Origin: Parietaria judaica
Lineage: Eukaryota > Streptophyta > Magnoliopsida > Rosales > Urticaceae
Reading direction: 5' to 3'
NCBI GenBank assembly: GCA_954871525.1
Contig: OX940862.1
Coordinates: 14,032,501-14,096,500, forward strand
Length of the DNA: 64,000 bases
In this document: positions 16,992-37,383 of the stretch, in pieces
How positions within the stretch are numbered: position 1 is the stretch's first letter
Layout of the letters: each line of letters starts with the position of its first letter
Program-made: the position numbers and the translations under genes
The notes under the pieces: generated by a model
What the model was told of the DNA's origin: nothing
Database searches by the model: none
The model's input: only the letters and a program-made list of their open reading frames with translations

Positions 16992-18323
16992 TCACCCTCC
17001 TCTCGACCTCAAGTCCTCCAAAGCCGCCTTGATCTGGTCCTGCACCAACTCCAGCCTCTTCGAGTACACTTCCAGCTCCAAAATCTGCTGCTTCCGCCAC
17101 CTCTCGTCGGTCCCCGGCACCGGGGAAAATGACGCGGACGCTAATTCTCCGATCAGGCCCAAATTCATCTGAGGGAATCCGGCTCCGGCAAAGCTGTACG
17201 GATTCGGACTCGAGATCGGGCCTCCGAACCCCCTTGTCGGAGCACAAGGTCCTACTCCTCCTCCCATGGCGCCGCTCAAGAACTCCTTGAACACCGGCGG
17301 TAAGCAGTTCTTCACCGTCTCCTCTATCAACCCCTGGACATGGCCGTTGTTATTACTCGGGTTGTGGCTGATCCCGCCGTGGTTGCTGTAACTGTGATCC
17401 TTGATCGGCGTGGAATTCTCTGGCAGGAAGCGTCGCTCCTCGATCCTCGGCTCGGGTTTCGGCCTCGACCGCTTCCGCGACCTCGGAGTCGGAGCCGCAG
17501 AGGCCATCGGCATAGGCATGGGCGTGAACATCCTCCTCTCAAAGGCGAATCCGCCCGCGTCCTCGCCTTTGACCTCGACCATGAAGTTGGGGAGCGCGGC
17601 GCTCGGGCTTGGATCGTCGTCGTCCATGGCGGTGTCGACGCCGCCTCCGCCGAGGTTGGTCCAGATCTTGCGGGAGATCTCGAACGTGGCCTGGTCGTGC
17701 GGGCTCTTGAAGGAGAGCTCCTTGCCGGAGGAGATTCGGTTGAGCACGTTCCGGTACTTCTTCTTCAACCTCCGAAGCTTCTCGACGAGCTGGTTCTTGT
17801 TGAACTCCAGCTGCAGCTTCGGCTTGATCTGGTCGTAGAACAGCGCGGTGTCGTTTTGGCCGTGGTGGTGCGTCGTTTTGCTCCCTCGCTGCGTCGAGTA
17901 GTCCAAAAACCCTTGGAGGAGCTCGATCTCGTCCTCGTCGGTCCACAGCCGCTGGAAGAGCTTCCGCGAGTCGTCCAGAGCCGCCGGCTTCCTCTCCTCC
18001 GGCTGAGCCGCCGGAGCCTCGTGCCTCAGATCGATCATCATCCCCCGCCGATCGACGGCGATCGAAGAGGGATCGACGGCGGAGACCACCGCGGAGCCGG
18101 CGAGGATCGGAGTCGCCGGAGCGTCGCCGTTGGAGATCGCCGGGAGCGCGACCGTGACGGAGGCGGAGGCGGGGACGGCGAGGGGGGCGTCGTTTCCGGC
18201 GGAGGAGGTGGAGGGAGAGACGTCGTCGTCTTCGTCGTCTTCCTCGACGTCGTCTTCGTCCTCGCAGGAGGAGGAGTCGAGGTCGACCTCGGCGGGGAGA
18301 AGGTCAGCGTGGGAAGAAGCCAT
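16992..18323 (-). CDS. GeBP/storekeeper-family transcription factor, copy 1
   Basis: Single-exon gene of 443 residues. Residues 20-34 are an acidic run (DED rich). The GeBP/DUF573 domain spans about 121-223, starting RKLFQRLWTDEDEIELLQGF and containing KNQLVEKLRRLKKKYRNVL and FEISRKIWTNLGG. A basic cluster, RSRKRSRPKP (281-290), is a likely nuclear localisation signal. The C-terminal 35 residues (QQILELEVYSKRLELVQ) form a heptad-like helix matching the family's leucine-zipper-like dimerisation motif. GeBP proteins are plant-specific DNA-binding regulators linked to trichome and cytokinin responses. Intronless structure is usual for the family. A very high third-position GC content produces long shadow frames on the opposite strand. 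It is head to head with the paralogue at 21414. Confidence 0.9.
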   Translation of the reverse strand: MASSHADLLPAEVDLDSSSCEDEDDVEEDDEDDDVSPSTSSAGNDAPLAVPASASVTVALPAISNGDAPATPILAGSAVVSAVDPSSIAVDRRGMMIDLRHEAPAAQPEERKPAALDDSRKLFQRLWTDEDEIELLQGFLDYSTQRGSKTTHHHGQNDTALFYDQIKPKLQLEFNKNQLVEKLRRLKKKYRNVLNRISSGKELSFKSPHDQATFEISRKIWTNLGGGGVDTAMDDDDPSPSAALPNFMVEVKGEDAGGFAFERRMFTPMPMPMASAAPTPRSRKRSRPKPEPRIEERRFLPENSTPIKDHSYSNHGGISHNPSNNNGHVQGLIEETVKNCLPPVFKEFLSGAMGGGVGPCAPTRGFGGPISSPNPYSFAGAGFPQMNLGLIGELASASFSPVPGTDERWRKQQILELEVYSKRLELVQDQIKAALEDLRSRGG

Positions 18324-18367
18324 GGGAGGAGGAGAGAGGAGAGAGAGTGAAGGAAGGAAGGGTTTAG

Positions 18368-18386
18368 AGGAGAGAGAGAGAGAGAG
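18368..18386 (+). repeat. (GA)n tract in 5' leader region
   Basis: Short GAGAGA run just upstream of the GeBP copy 1 start codon, on the likely 5' UTR or promoter side. Such GA/CT tracts are common in plant core promoters. Confidence 0.7.
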
Positions 18387-18399
18387 CGAAAGGGAGGGC

Positions 18400-19211
18400 T
18401 GGGCTGGCTGGCTAGCTAGCTCACGAGGTTTGGTTGGTTGGCTTAGCGTGTTGGACTGCCTCTAACGCTGTTATTGGTCCACTCTCCCCATGCCGCCTCC
18501 TCACGCGCTTCCCTTGCGCGTCTACGCCACGCCATCTACCCATATCAATGTGTGATAGGCACTACTAGTACGGTACTAGTGACTATAGTATACAACTACA
18601 CATGCATTTGGGGAAAGGGTATTTGGAAATTTCTTGAATCCAGATACAAAGGGCTAACTATGTACGCGATTTATTTAGAGAGTGGTTCGATCCGAGATCG
18701 AATTCCGATCTATGTCCCCTCCTTTTTCCGAGAAAAAAAAAACCCGTGAAACGATGCACTATGGGTGTTGTCTTTGCTGCACGCTTTAGAACAGGTTTAC
18801 AATCAGTGAGAGAGAGAGAGAGGATGAACAATAATGGAGAGTAACCCTAATCCTAGAGAGAAACGAAACGACCAAGAACCCCCCCTCTTCCATCTCTTCT
18901 CTGATAGGGAGAGGTGATAAACGACAAGCACAAGTCATGAACGACGACGTACTGTTTCTTTGTCGTTTTTGGACCTTGAACTGCTAAAGAGGCAAGGTAA
19001 AATGTATTTATTTACTTGCTCATATCATATAAGCTGAAAAGTCGATTACTATCAAACACTTTTGGTTATGACTCTATTCTAAGCGTATATATCATTTTCG
19101 TTTGCTCTCAATATGACGTCATCCACAACTACTTGCCATATTCCGACACTTTCGTTTGCTCTCATTTTTTGTTTATTTATAATTATTTCAAAGACTAGTA
19201 TATAGTTGCTG
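18400..19211. other. Upstream region of GeBP copy 1
   Basis: Promoter-side spacer of the minus-strand GeBP gene. No other gene was identified. Confidence 0.45.
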
Positions 19212-19217
19212 CTACAT

Positions 19218-19903
19218 AGGGGTGAAACCGGGTCGGGTACCCGGTTTTTTTGAAGTACCCGGTACCCGGACCCGGTTTCCGGGTAGTTAAAATTTACTAC
19301 CCGGTACCCGATACCCGAAATCCGGGTACCCGAATTTCCGGGTAGTTGAAAATGGGTACCCGGTTTTAGTACCCGGTACCCGGTTTGGAAACCAAGTTCG
19401 GATTTTCAACCGGATCCGGGTTTTTACCCGGATCCGTTTTATTTATTTTTTTAAGAAAAACTAATTATCTCAAAATAAACATTACACATGTCTCGTACAT
19501 AAAAAAACATGCATCCATTGTCTAAAATTTAAAATGCATTAAAAAAACATATGATAAAGCACTTCGAGTTCTTCCGGCTTTCCATCATAATTTCACCGTC
19601 CGCGCATCAAAAATTAAAAAAATATTTTAATGAAACCCTAAAATGAGAAATGAAAATGAGAGATGAGTGTCGAGCACTAACCCTAAATTATTTTTTTAAA
19701 AAAATAAAAATTAAATAAACCGGGTATTAAACCGGGTACCGGGTACCCGGTTTTTAAGATTTCACTACCCGGTACCCGAACCCGGTTTTAAACCGGGTAC
19801 CCGGATCCGAATTCCGGATTCGGATTCGGATTCGGGTTTTAAATTCGGATACGGATTCGGATTCGGGTTTTTACCCGGTTTTCGGGTTTTCTTTGCACCC
19901 CTA
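19218..19903. mobile_element. hAT-like MITE rich in ACCCGGTACCCG
   Basis: The ends are AGGGGTGAAACCGGGT and, at the right, reverse complement TAGGGGTGCAAAGAAAACCC. The CACCCCTA-type ends are typical of small hAT-like elements. Short ctacat copies flank it (19212-19217 and 19904-19909); this is only 6 bases, so the superfamily is not certain. Both subterminal regions are dense arrays of CCGGGTACCCGG-type palindromes, separated by an AT-rich core with no coding frame. Confidence 0.68.
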
Positions 19904-19948
19904 CTACATGCTATTTTCTATCTTCTAAGTTATGGGTAAATTTATTTA

Positions 19949-20416
19949 GGGTTAATGACGGGAAAAATTCCCAAAGTTTGGTCAAAGAACCCCTCGGGTA
20001 CCCAAAGTCTAAAAGTGGTGGCAAAAATACCAAAATCACATTTGAGGAGTTGACCACTTCATTCTTGTAACGCCATTAACTTACCCAATAACTCTGGCTA
20101 CGTGGAAAAATCTGTTTCCTTAAGTGTAATAATTAGAGGTTCAATTAGTTGTATTAAATAGTATTACTTAGGGGTTTAATTCGTTGTTTTCTCGTAAACG
20201 AGGCTGATGTGGGCTTGTCAACGTGGAAAAAATTGTTCTGTCGGCAACCCACGTTTGTCCGCGTGGTCAGAGTTAACATGTAAATTAACGGTGTTACGAG
20301 ATTGGAGTGGTCAACTCCCCAAATATGACTTTGGGTATTTTTACTACCATTTTTAAACTTTGGGTACCCGAGGGGTTCTTTGATCAAACTTTGGGTATTT
20401 TTGCCATCATTAACCC
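19949..20416. mobile_element. Mutator-like MITE, 468 bp, 9-bp TSD
   Basis: Starts GGGTTAATGACGGGAAAAAT and ends with the inverted counterpart (reverse complement GGGTTAATGATGGCAAAAAT). Arms also share CTTTGGGTACCCGAGGGG and the GTTGACCACT block. The perfect 9-bp duplication atttattta is at 19940-19948 and 20417-20425. It has the same end type as the elements at 3127 and 53272 but a much shorter core. Non-coding. Confidence 0.85.
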
Positions 20417-20425
20417 ATTTATTTA

Positions 20426-21413
20426 ATATTAATTCGTTGAATGTACATTGTGGGTCGATATTATATGTGTGTATACTTTGATGCTTTTATATATTTTAGC
20501 TCGGTCGTTATTTGGCCTTTGAAGTTCACTCAACAACTATGAGGAAATAAACGTATAAAACGGTTTAAAAACAGAGGGAATCAATCATTCTAAAGAAATA
20601 ATTAACCTGTATAAGCAATGCATGGTTTCGTCGTGATTCAAACACATTTTTATTCTTCACAAAAGTCCAAACATCAGCTCTATAGAAATGTTTTGTAAGA
20701 ATCATTGACTTATACATCGTCCCTCAACTTTGATCATAATTGGAGCACTTTTTTTAGGGCTATTAGCAGCCAAAGTACCAAAATTGTTTAAAAATGGGTC
20801 GGCAAAAATCCAAATTAAAAACCGTGGCAAATGGTGCCAAGTTCCATTTTTGTAGCTATCTTTTTATTATATGTTTGATAGGAAAAAAAGAAGCACGCTA
20901 ATTTCCAATCTCTTTTTTAATGGAAATAGTACCTAAAGGCTACAAAACAGTGTCAAAGTATGATTCGGTCCATGTCCCGCAAAGATCTGTTCCACGAGGG
21001 AGAAGGACATGTGTACGTCTAAGATTTTAACTCTCAAAACATCAATTACTCAAACACTTTTATTAAGCTAGATGTTAACTCGACATGGACGAACTTGGAC
21101 TTCAAGAATGTTATGTGTCCTTCTGTTACTATTGCTACTTATGCCACAAATATCCATATCAATACACGTGTAAAATACTCATTGGCTCATTTCATGTCGT
21201 TTATATATTTTGTTCGTACTTGGAGAGCTAAACAGAGGACATCAGTGATTATCGGACATGAAGATACGTTGTTCGATCGCTCATCCATACAATTATACCT
21301 CCAAACGAATCAAATTATCACCATCCACTCCAACAATACATATATACATATTATATATTATACATATCACCATTAACCTCCATCGATTTTGCGCAGAAGA
21401 AGAAGAAGAAAAG
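20426..21413. promoter_or_regulatory. Upstream region of GeBP copy 2
   Basis: AT-rich upstream DNA. TATATACATATTATATATTA-type sequence around 21340-21365 is the best TATA candidate, less than 75 bases before the chosen start. Around 20755-20840 there is a degenerate piece resembling the MITE arms (AAAGTACCAAAATTG, GGCAAAAAT). No gene was seen. Confidence 0.45.
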
Positions 21414-22262
21414 ATGAAGTATTGGCCAAAGCTCGTGCATTGGCTGATAGACTCTTATCCTTCTTCTTCTTCCTCTTCTGAGCACCAAGACGACGGCGAC
21501 GATGAAGAATCCGATCCTTCGATAAACGACGACAACGACGTTTCCTACGAGCAATCGACCGATCCCCCATGCTCCTCGTCCTCCTCGAAACGGCGTCGCA
21601 GCGACGAAAATGATGGTTCACCAAAAAGGGTTGTTGCCCCGAAGAAGATTTGGACCAAAGAGGACGAGCTCGAGCTCCTGCGCGGCTTCCTCGAGTACAC
21701 GAACGAGAAGAAAATCGTCCTGTTCGAGCGTCGGCGGAATCAGAAACACCACGTGTCTTCGTTCTATGACGGCCACGTCACCCCGGAACTGAAGCTCAAG
21801 TTCAACCGGCTCCAGGTCGTCGAGAAGCTCAGGAGGCTGAAGAAGAAATACGACGGCGTTTCGTCGAAGGCGGGCGAGTACGCCCCGGAGTTCCGGTTCA
21901 GGAATGAGCACGAGAGCGCCACGTTCGGGATTTCGCACGAGATATGGCGGAGGAGCGGCGAGACCCAGACGACGTGCCGTTCGACTAGAGCGCAGGCGCG
22001 GAAGGGCTCGAGGATCGAGGAGGAAACGGGCAGTGATTTGAGGGGACTGGTGATGGGGTTGGGCCTGAACTACCCGGTTGAGCTGATCAAGCTCTGTGAT
22101 GAAAATGGCGAATGGGGTTTGAAGATGGAGGAAGATGATGAGGCTGGGGATTGGAAGGAAGAGCAGATTGTGGAGTTTGAGGTTTATCTGAGGAGATTGG
22201 AGTTTGTTCAGGCTAAGGTTAAGGCTGTTTTGGAGAAGTTGAGATCAGCCAAAACTGAGTGA
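21414..22262 (+). CDS. GeBP/storekeeper-family transcription factor, copy 2
   Basis: Single exon, 282 residues from the ATG at 21414. The frame is open 52 codons further upstream, but that part lies over the TATA-like region and has no family similarity, so the internal ATG following the GAAGAAGAAGAAAAG run is preferred. A Ser/Asp-rich N terminus is followed by a basic cluster (SSKRRRSDEN, and SPKR at 69-72), a likely bipartite nuclear signal. The DUF573 domain is at about 76-180 (KKIWTKEDELELLRGFLEY, LQVVEKLRRLKKKYDGVSS, FGISHEIWRR). The C-terminal zipper-like helix (EEQIVEFEVYLRRLEFVQ) aligns with copy 1. It is shorter than copy 1, mainly in the linkers, and is probably its divergently oriented duplicate. 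Confidence 0.88.
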   Translation: MKYWPKLVHWLIDSYPSSSSSSEHQDDGDDEESDPSINDDNDVSYEQSTDPPCSSSSSKRRRSDENDGSPKRVVAPKKIWTKEDELELLRGFLEYTNEKKIVLFERRRNQKHHVSSFYDGHVTPELKLKFNRLQVVEKLRRLKKKYDGVSSKAGEYAPEFRFRNEHESATFGISHEIWRRSGETQTTCRSTRAQARKGSRIEEETGSDLRGLVMGLGLNYPVELIKLCDENGEWGLKMEEDDEAGDWKEEQIVEFEVYLRRLEFVQAKVKAVLEKLRSAKTE

Positions 22263-23475
22263 TTTATGTCATCATGTATTATTGCCTAGAAATGGTTTAT
22301 GACAATCAATTTGGTCAAACTTGTCTTTTTCCTTCTCTAAGTTTCGAAAATTCGTTTCGTTAATTTCATGCATTAGGGTTACGGTGCGGTGCGGCCGGAA
22401 TCGGGATTTAAATCCAGAGGATTATATTTGAATTTTTTTCCGAAAATTTGAAGGGAACTATATTTAAATTTTAATGAAAGAAATAGGGGAGCTAAGCGGA
22501 AATTTTATAAAAAAAAATTACACTACGAGAAGAAATTTGGGAGAGTAGTTCCGTCAATGGCTATGGTGTTTGGTGTAATCATATAATGTTGTAGTACCTG
22601 AACTCGGATTAGGTTCTTTTTTATTATTATATAATTATTTTTATTTTTTTAAACTTTCAATTTCCGGATTTGTTCTTTGTATTAAAAAAATAATTGGAAT
22701 CCAAATTAAATAATGATCATTCAAAACAATTAAAAATACAAAAACTGTATTTCTTATTTTAAGAAATACCGAATCCGAAATCAGAATTTAAAATAGAAAA
22801 TAAAGTTCCTTTTCTTTATCGCTTCATACCACGTTAATAAGGACTAGCGATGTGCCACATATGTGATATGTATATATATCAGACGACATTGATATCTTGT
22901 TGATACAATTTGGTCTAGAACTTGAAATCAGAAGAGCATATTATTGTTGTGAATGATGAGATTTGATGTGTGTTGTCGTTTTATTCAGTTAACAACATGC
23001 AATATTTGACAAACTCTTGTTCAGCGCATGAATTTATTACAGATTGTTGAATTCCTTTATTTTATTAATTATCGTTTAATTTCTTTTTTTGTTTAGTTTA
23101 GTTTAAATGGTTGTTTATACTTACTCGTCCTCGTATAATGATTCAAAACTTCATTTCGTTGTCGTAGTTTACTTTGATGTCGTTTCTTCCTTGTTGTTAA
23201 CCTTGGTAGCCATAATAATTGTCGTTCTCTCATAGCAAGTAGCCCACGTTGACTATTTAACCCGACCCGACCCGAGAACCATATCATGCTTAGATACACC
23301 AAACTCCACTCGAATCGGAGCAAGACGACACCGTTTTGGGGTCACCTTATCCATCTCTCCCTCTCAACACACACAGCATATGCTCTCCCATGGATTCCTC
23401 TCCACTCATACAGAGAGAGAAAGCTTCAGAAACTCACCATCTCCATTACCAAACCTCCATTGATCATCGGCGATC
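22263..23475. other. Intergenic region between GeBP copy 2 and rubredoxin
   Basis: AT-rich; the first part is GeBP copy 2 3' UTR and the last 150 bases or so are likely rubredoxin promoter and leader. No further gene was recognised. Confidence 0.5.
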
Positions 23476-24045
23476 ATGGCCTGCACTGCAGCGACCCGAC
23501 CCACTTTCTCTCTCCACATCTCTCCCCCATTCTCCCACAAACCCAAGCCCAAGCTCCATCACTCGACCATCATGATCATCCCCAAAACCCCCACTCTCTC
23601 TCTCCACAAGCCCCTCAGGCTCGCCGCCAACTCCATTGACGTCTCCAAGGAAGACAATCCGTCATCGGAGGAGCCGCGAGACGAGCTGGAGACGCAGGAG
23701 GCGTTCGACAAGCGGCGGCTGGAGGAGAAGTTCGCGGTGCTGAACACGGGGATCCACGAGTGCCGGTCGTGCGGGCACAAGTACGACGAGGCGGTGGGCG
23801 ACCCGACGTACCCCGTCCCGCCGGGGCTGCCGTTCGAGAAGCTGCCGGAGGACTGGCGGTGCCCGACGTGCGGGGCGGCGCGGAGCTTCTTCGAGAGCAA
23901 GAGCGTGGAGATCGCGGGGTTCGCGCAGAACCAGCAGTTCGGGCTGGGGGGGAACGCGCTGACGTCGGGGCAGAAGACGCTGCTCATCTACGGGAGCCTG
24001 CTCTTCTTCTTCGTGCTCTTCCTGTCCGGCTACTTCCTGCAATGA
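23476..24045 (+). CDS. RBD1: Chloroplast membrane-anchored rubredoxin, RBD1-like
   Basis: Intronless, 189 residues. Residues 1 to about 50 are Ser/Thr/Pro/Lys rich and acid-free, a probable chloroplast transit peptide. The rubredoxin domain follows, with iron ligands C96-x2-C99 (CRSCGHKYDEAVGDP) and C129-x2-C132 (WRCPTCGA), all four present. A C-terminal hydrophobic segment (about 168-188, LLIYGSLLFFFVLFLSGYF) anchors it in the thylakoid. In Arabidopsis (At1g54500, recalled), algae and cyanobacteria this rubredoxin is needed for photosystem II accumulation. The GC-rich third positions contrast with AT-rich flanks. The other plastid rubredoxin, ENH1, also has a PDZ domain, which is absent here. 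Confidence 0.92.
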   Translation: MACTAATRPTFSLHISPPFSHKPKPKLHHSTIMIIPKTPTLSLHKPLRLAANSIDVSKEDNPSSEEPRDELETQEAFDKRRLEEKFAVLNTGIHECRSCGHKYDEAVGDPTYPVPPGLPFEKLPEDWRCPTCGAARSFFESKSVEIAGFAQNQQFGLGGNALTSGQKTLLIYGSLLFFFVLFLSGYFLQ

Positions 24046-25417
24046 TGATGAGAGTGTCAAGTCAAGTGTAAACATATGTTGTAAGTATAGTCCATTTAAT
24101 GCTCTTTGTGTTTTCAATGGCAAGTTTGGAGGCCTTCCAGTTCGATTCATCCCAACACACAAGGAAGGAATATAAGAAAGTTTTGGTGCATTTACCTACG
24201 GAAAATCTTGCAAGACTACTCGCAATCCGGTTCCGGTTCCTTTCCGAAAACTTACTTAATCAAAATATCCTGTTCGTAATTTTCCGGATTCTGATATTTT
24301 CGATCTTGAATTTCGATTTCTTCATATTGCAAAACGGCAAAAACAAGACACGGAATTTGATAATATACAAAATCTACAAGTCAAATTATGGATATTATTC
24401 AAAATCGATGTTTTTTTTATCCTAAAATATAGGTTCTGTGTTATAGCTGTTCAACCCAAATTTATTTTTTTCCTTATAGCTTGATGATACAAAGTAATTC
24501 TGTTTTGTTTGTTTATGATTCATTTGTTTCTTCTCAAATTTGTTAAGAGCGAGCTCGGCTACAGGGGTACGAAAAAGACTCTAAATCAAATCCAAAACAA
24601 ACATTAATTTTATTGATTTTCCACTACCATATTTTCAAGTTTTGTTTTTTAAGTTTTATTATAAAAACTAACAATTGCAGTTAAAGTTGGCCCCGATTTT
24701 GCCAAATGATATTTGTTGTATGGTTATCATACTTATCATTTTAAAAAAAATCGTTAACCATTTTACATTTTAGAGGACATGTTTTTTTTTTTTTAAATAT
24801 ATTCTTGCTTCTCAAGTTAAATGGTGTATTGGTGGATTGCTTTTAATTGTTATATACGTTATTGTTTTTATCAGATTTACTAAAAAAAATTAGTAGTCGC
24901 CAAATTTTGGTTAGAAATGAATATTTGCCAATTGATAAGACTTTCGGTTTTACAATTGGAATTATTAAAAATACAGTTTTTCGGTACTAATTGTAAAAAG
25001 TCAAACTTAAAAGTGACATTGTTCACCTCTAGATGATTAAATAAATTGAAAATGAAATTAGACTTTGGGAACTTTTGCAGCACAGAAAAAAAATTAGTGA
25101 CAGGCTAATGCAATTGAGGTAACTTCAAGTACTTATGCCACAAATATCGAAATAAACTAGAAGTTGAACCTTGGTCACTGACTATGGTAAAGCATGAAAA
25201 TAAGAAAGGTGAAAGTTCGTACAAGAAAATGCACAAACAGAGACTTGACAGCCAAAAGGTTCTTCAGTATTTTTTCTTCATAAAATATCGATAATCAAGC
25301 ACGGTGTTTCTAGATCTCCTCATCGGTAGAGCGACAGTGTTCATCAGAAAATTCCTTCGAGTTGGGACAATTCTCTTTTTTGGGTCGAACTATCATGTTC
25401 GGGAATCATGTTCTCGA
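24046..25417. other. Intergenic region
   Basis: AT-rich spacer between the rubredoxin 3' end and the RPT3 3' end (the genes converge). It holds both 3' UTRs and no other gene that I can support. Confidence 0.5.
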
Positions 25418-27893
<2,476 letters not shown>

Positions 27894-28360
27894 GGGAGAA
27901 AGCTTGGAAACGAAGGATTTCTTAGAGAGAGATGGGAGATTCTATACTTTACTTTACTCTTTCTCTTTGTGATAAAATATGAAAGCTAAATGTCATTTAT
28001 TTATTTATTTATAGGATTATTTATTTATTCTAATATTATTATTCATTAATTAATTTTAAAAGTATTTTATCTAATTTATGACTTATTACTTTCATAAATC
28101 AACCTCTCAATTTTAAAATTCACAGATCAATTTCAACATTTATCAATTTTAAATTTTCATTTTATAGTTCAATAATCAACTTCAAATCTTAGTAATTCAT
28201 TAATCCTTTTTATAACTAAATAATCAATTTCATAATTGTATGATCAATGTTAATTCAAATGGGATATCATTCAGTGATTAATTTTCACATTGACAATGTT
28301 TCCGTAAAAAATTACAACCCATTTAACCCAAAGGCCAATAAAGTGAAGTTGTAAAAATCC
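27894..28360. other. Spacer between XRN4 3' end and RPT3 promoter
   Basis: RPT3 leader and promoter DNA (AT rich, with (TTTA)n-like runs near 27995-28020), followed by DNA downstream of XRN4. No gene was seen. Confidence 0.5.
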
Positions 28361-28907
28361 AAGCTCCGGCGTTAGATTGCAAGGTTAAAAAAACTTAAGT
28401 GATTAATTACTTTAAGTAGCATTAGCATAGATAACTGAAGCTTACATGAAATGGGCAACACTTAAAAGCAAGCTGAAATTATACGGTCCCTTCCGCCTTT
28501 GTAGCACTATACATGCAGAAATCGTATGTTTTTTGTTTTGTTTTTCTTTTTAAAGACGACATAAATAAAACCTAAAACCAAACTAAATGTTCAAACTAAG
28601 AGTTAGGACTGCAAGCAGTAGGAAATGGGTAGACAAGACGAATCTCCCCGGCCGCGTGCAGCATAAATTCCTCTCCGACGGTGAAGATTACTAAAATAAG
28701 CCAAGCAGTGTGTCTCAAGATACCGCTGATGAATCCGTCGTAACATACGTGAATCATTTGAAATTCCAATCACAGGCAGGAAAAGGGCCACAATGATCAC
28801 TCTGCTGATAGAATTCGAACTCCGCCATCAAACCCTGAAGATTCTCGAAGCAGCACAGACCTTGTCCTCGTGATTTGCTGGAATACAATCGATGATCCAA
28901 GATCTGA
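28360..28907 (-). other. Probable XRN4 3' UTR
   Basis: Downstream of the XRN4 stop codon on the minus strand. A short 65-codon frame here (28603-28800) has no family features and is taken as chance. Confidence 0.45.
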
Positions 28908-36352
<7,445 letters not shown>

Positions 36353-36399
36353 GTCTATTACGGCGTCGTTTCAAGCCTCGGATCGAGCGTTCTGAGGAG

Positions 36400-36418
36400 A
36401 GAGAGAGAGAGAGAGAGA
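36400..36418 (-). repeat. (GA)n tract upstream of XRN4
   Basis: Pure GAGAGA run about 50-65 bases upstream of the XRN4 start codon, probably within the 5' UTR or core promoter. Confidence 0.75.
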
Positions 36419-36513
36419 CTTGAGGAGAGAGAAAGGGGATATTCGGGATTCGGGAGTTGGCGGCGACCAGAGAGTGCTACCGTACGGTCCGGTTATCCGT
36501 CGGGGGGGGAATT

Positions 36514-36870
36514 GTTGGTGAAAGACGACAGTGCCCTTCTCATGAATATAGCATGAACTTTGAGAGCTTTACATGAGCTCAATGTCGTTTTCTTTTTGCA
36601 CTGGGGAGAAGAAACGACATCATAGGCTCGAAGAAAAAGCGTGAATATTTGTTCTGACGACAGCTCGATGAGATTGTTGAAAGACGATAAGGCCCTTGTC
36701 ATGAATTTAGTATGAGCTCAATCGTTTTCTTTTCTTTCTTCCTTTTCACAAAGGAAAACAATCAGAGGAAATCGTTCAAACTTGAAAGACGATAAAGCCC
36801 TTGTTGTTTACATAGAATGAAGCGAGACAACATGAACTTAATGTCGTTTTTTCTCTCTGTCATCGTCTTT
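36514..36870. repeat. Three degenerate tandem repeats
   Basis: Three units begin with a version of GAAAGACGATAAGGCCCTTG (near 36519, 36678 and 36784) and end with a version of TGAGCTCAATGTCGTTTTCTT. Unit spacing is about 105-160 bases. They lie between the XRN4 promoter and the RPS19 3' end. No function was recognised. Confidence 0.6.
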
Positions 36871-37383
36871 TTTGCCCAAAGAAAAGCATGTTTTTCTTTT
36901 CTTCGATAAGCATAGTACGAACTACGAAGTGTACTCGTTCTATAACCGCCGGAGGTAAATCCAAAGCCACGTGAAGGCGAAAACATTTTGCATTTACATC
37001 CCACTTACACATCCGGTGAGTCGATGAATTACTTAAGAATCTAACAGATTAACAACTTCAAAACTTGAAATTACAAAGCGGAATAGTTCAAATGAGCTCA
37101 AAAGCTTTCAATCGGAAGTAAAAGCTTTCTCATTTTACTTAAACTACCATAAATACAAGGCTTCTTGTGCTTGTGCATAAAACTAAAAAACGTGATAATG
37201 GAAACAGTGGGAAATTGAGAAGAAGAAAAAAACTCAATATAAATTCTAAAACAAAATCACCATGCACATCCCAGCGAGGTCCTCAAGCGATTAACCCAAA
37301 ATTGTAGAGAGCAAAATTTTACAGCCAAATCTCCGAAAAAATAAATACCATTTACACCAAAAAGCAGTGGTGTCTTGCAATGA

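Noticed and set aside
17340..18350. 336-codon plus-strand frame
   Set aside because: Antisense shadow of the GC-rich GeBP copy 1 gene; Arg/Val/Gly/Asp-biased sequence with no domain.
18680..18720. GGTTCGATCCG box, possible SINE/tRNA B box
   Set aside because: No A box at a suitable distance, no tRNA-like fold and no target duplication.
21258..21413. 52-codon upstream extension of GeBP copy 2
   Set aside because: Covers the TATA-like region and lacks family similarity; the ATG at 21414 is preferred.
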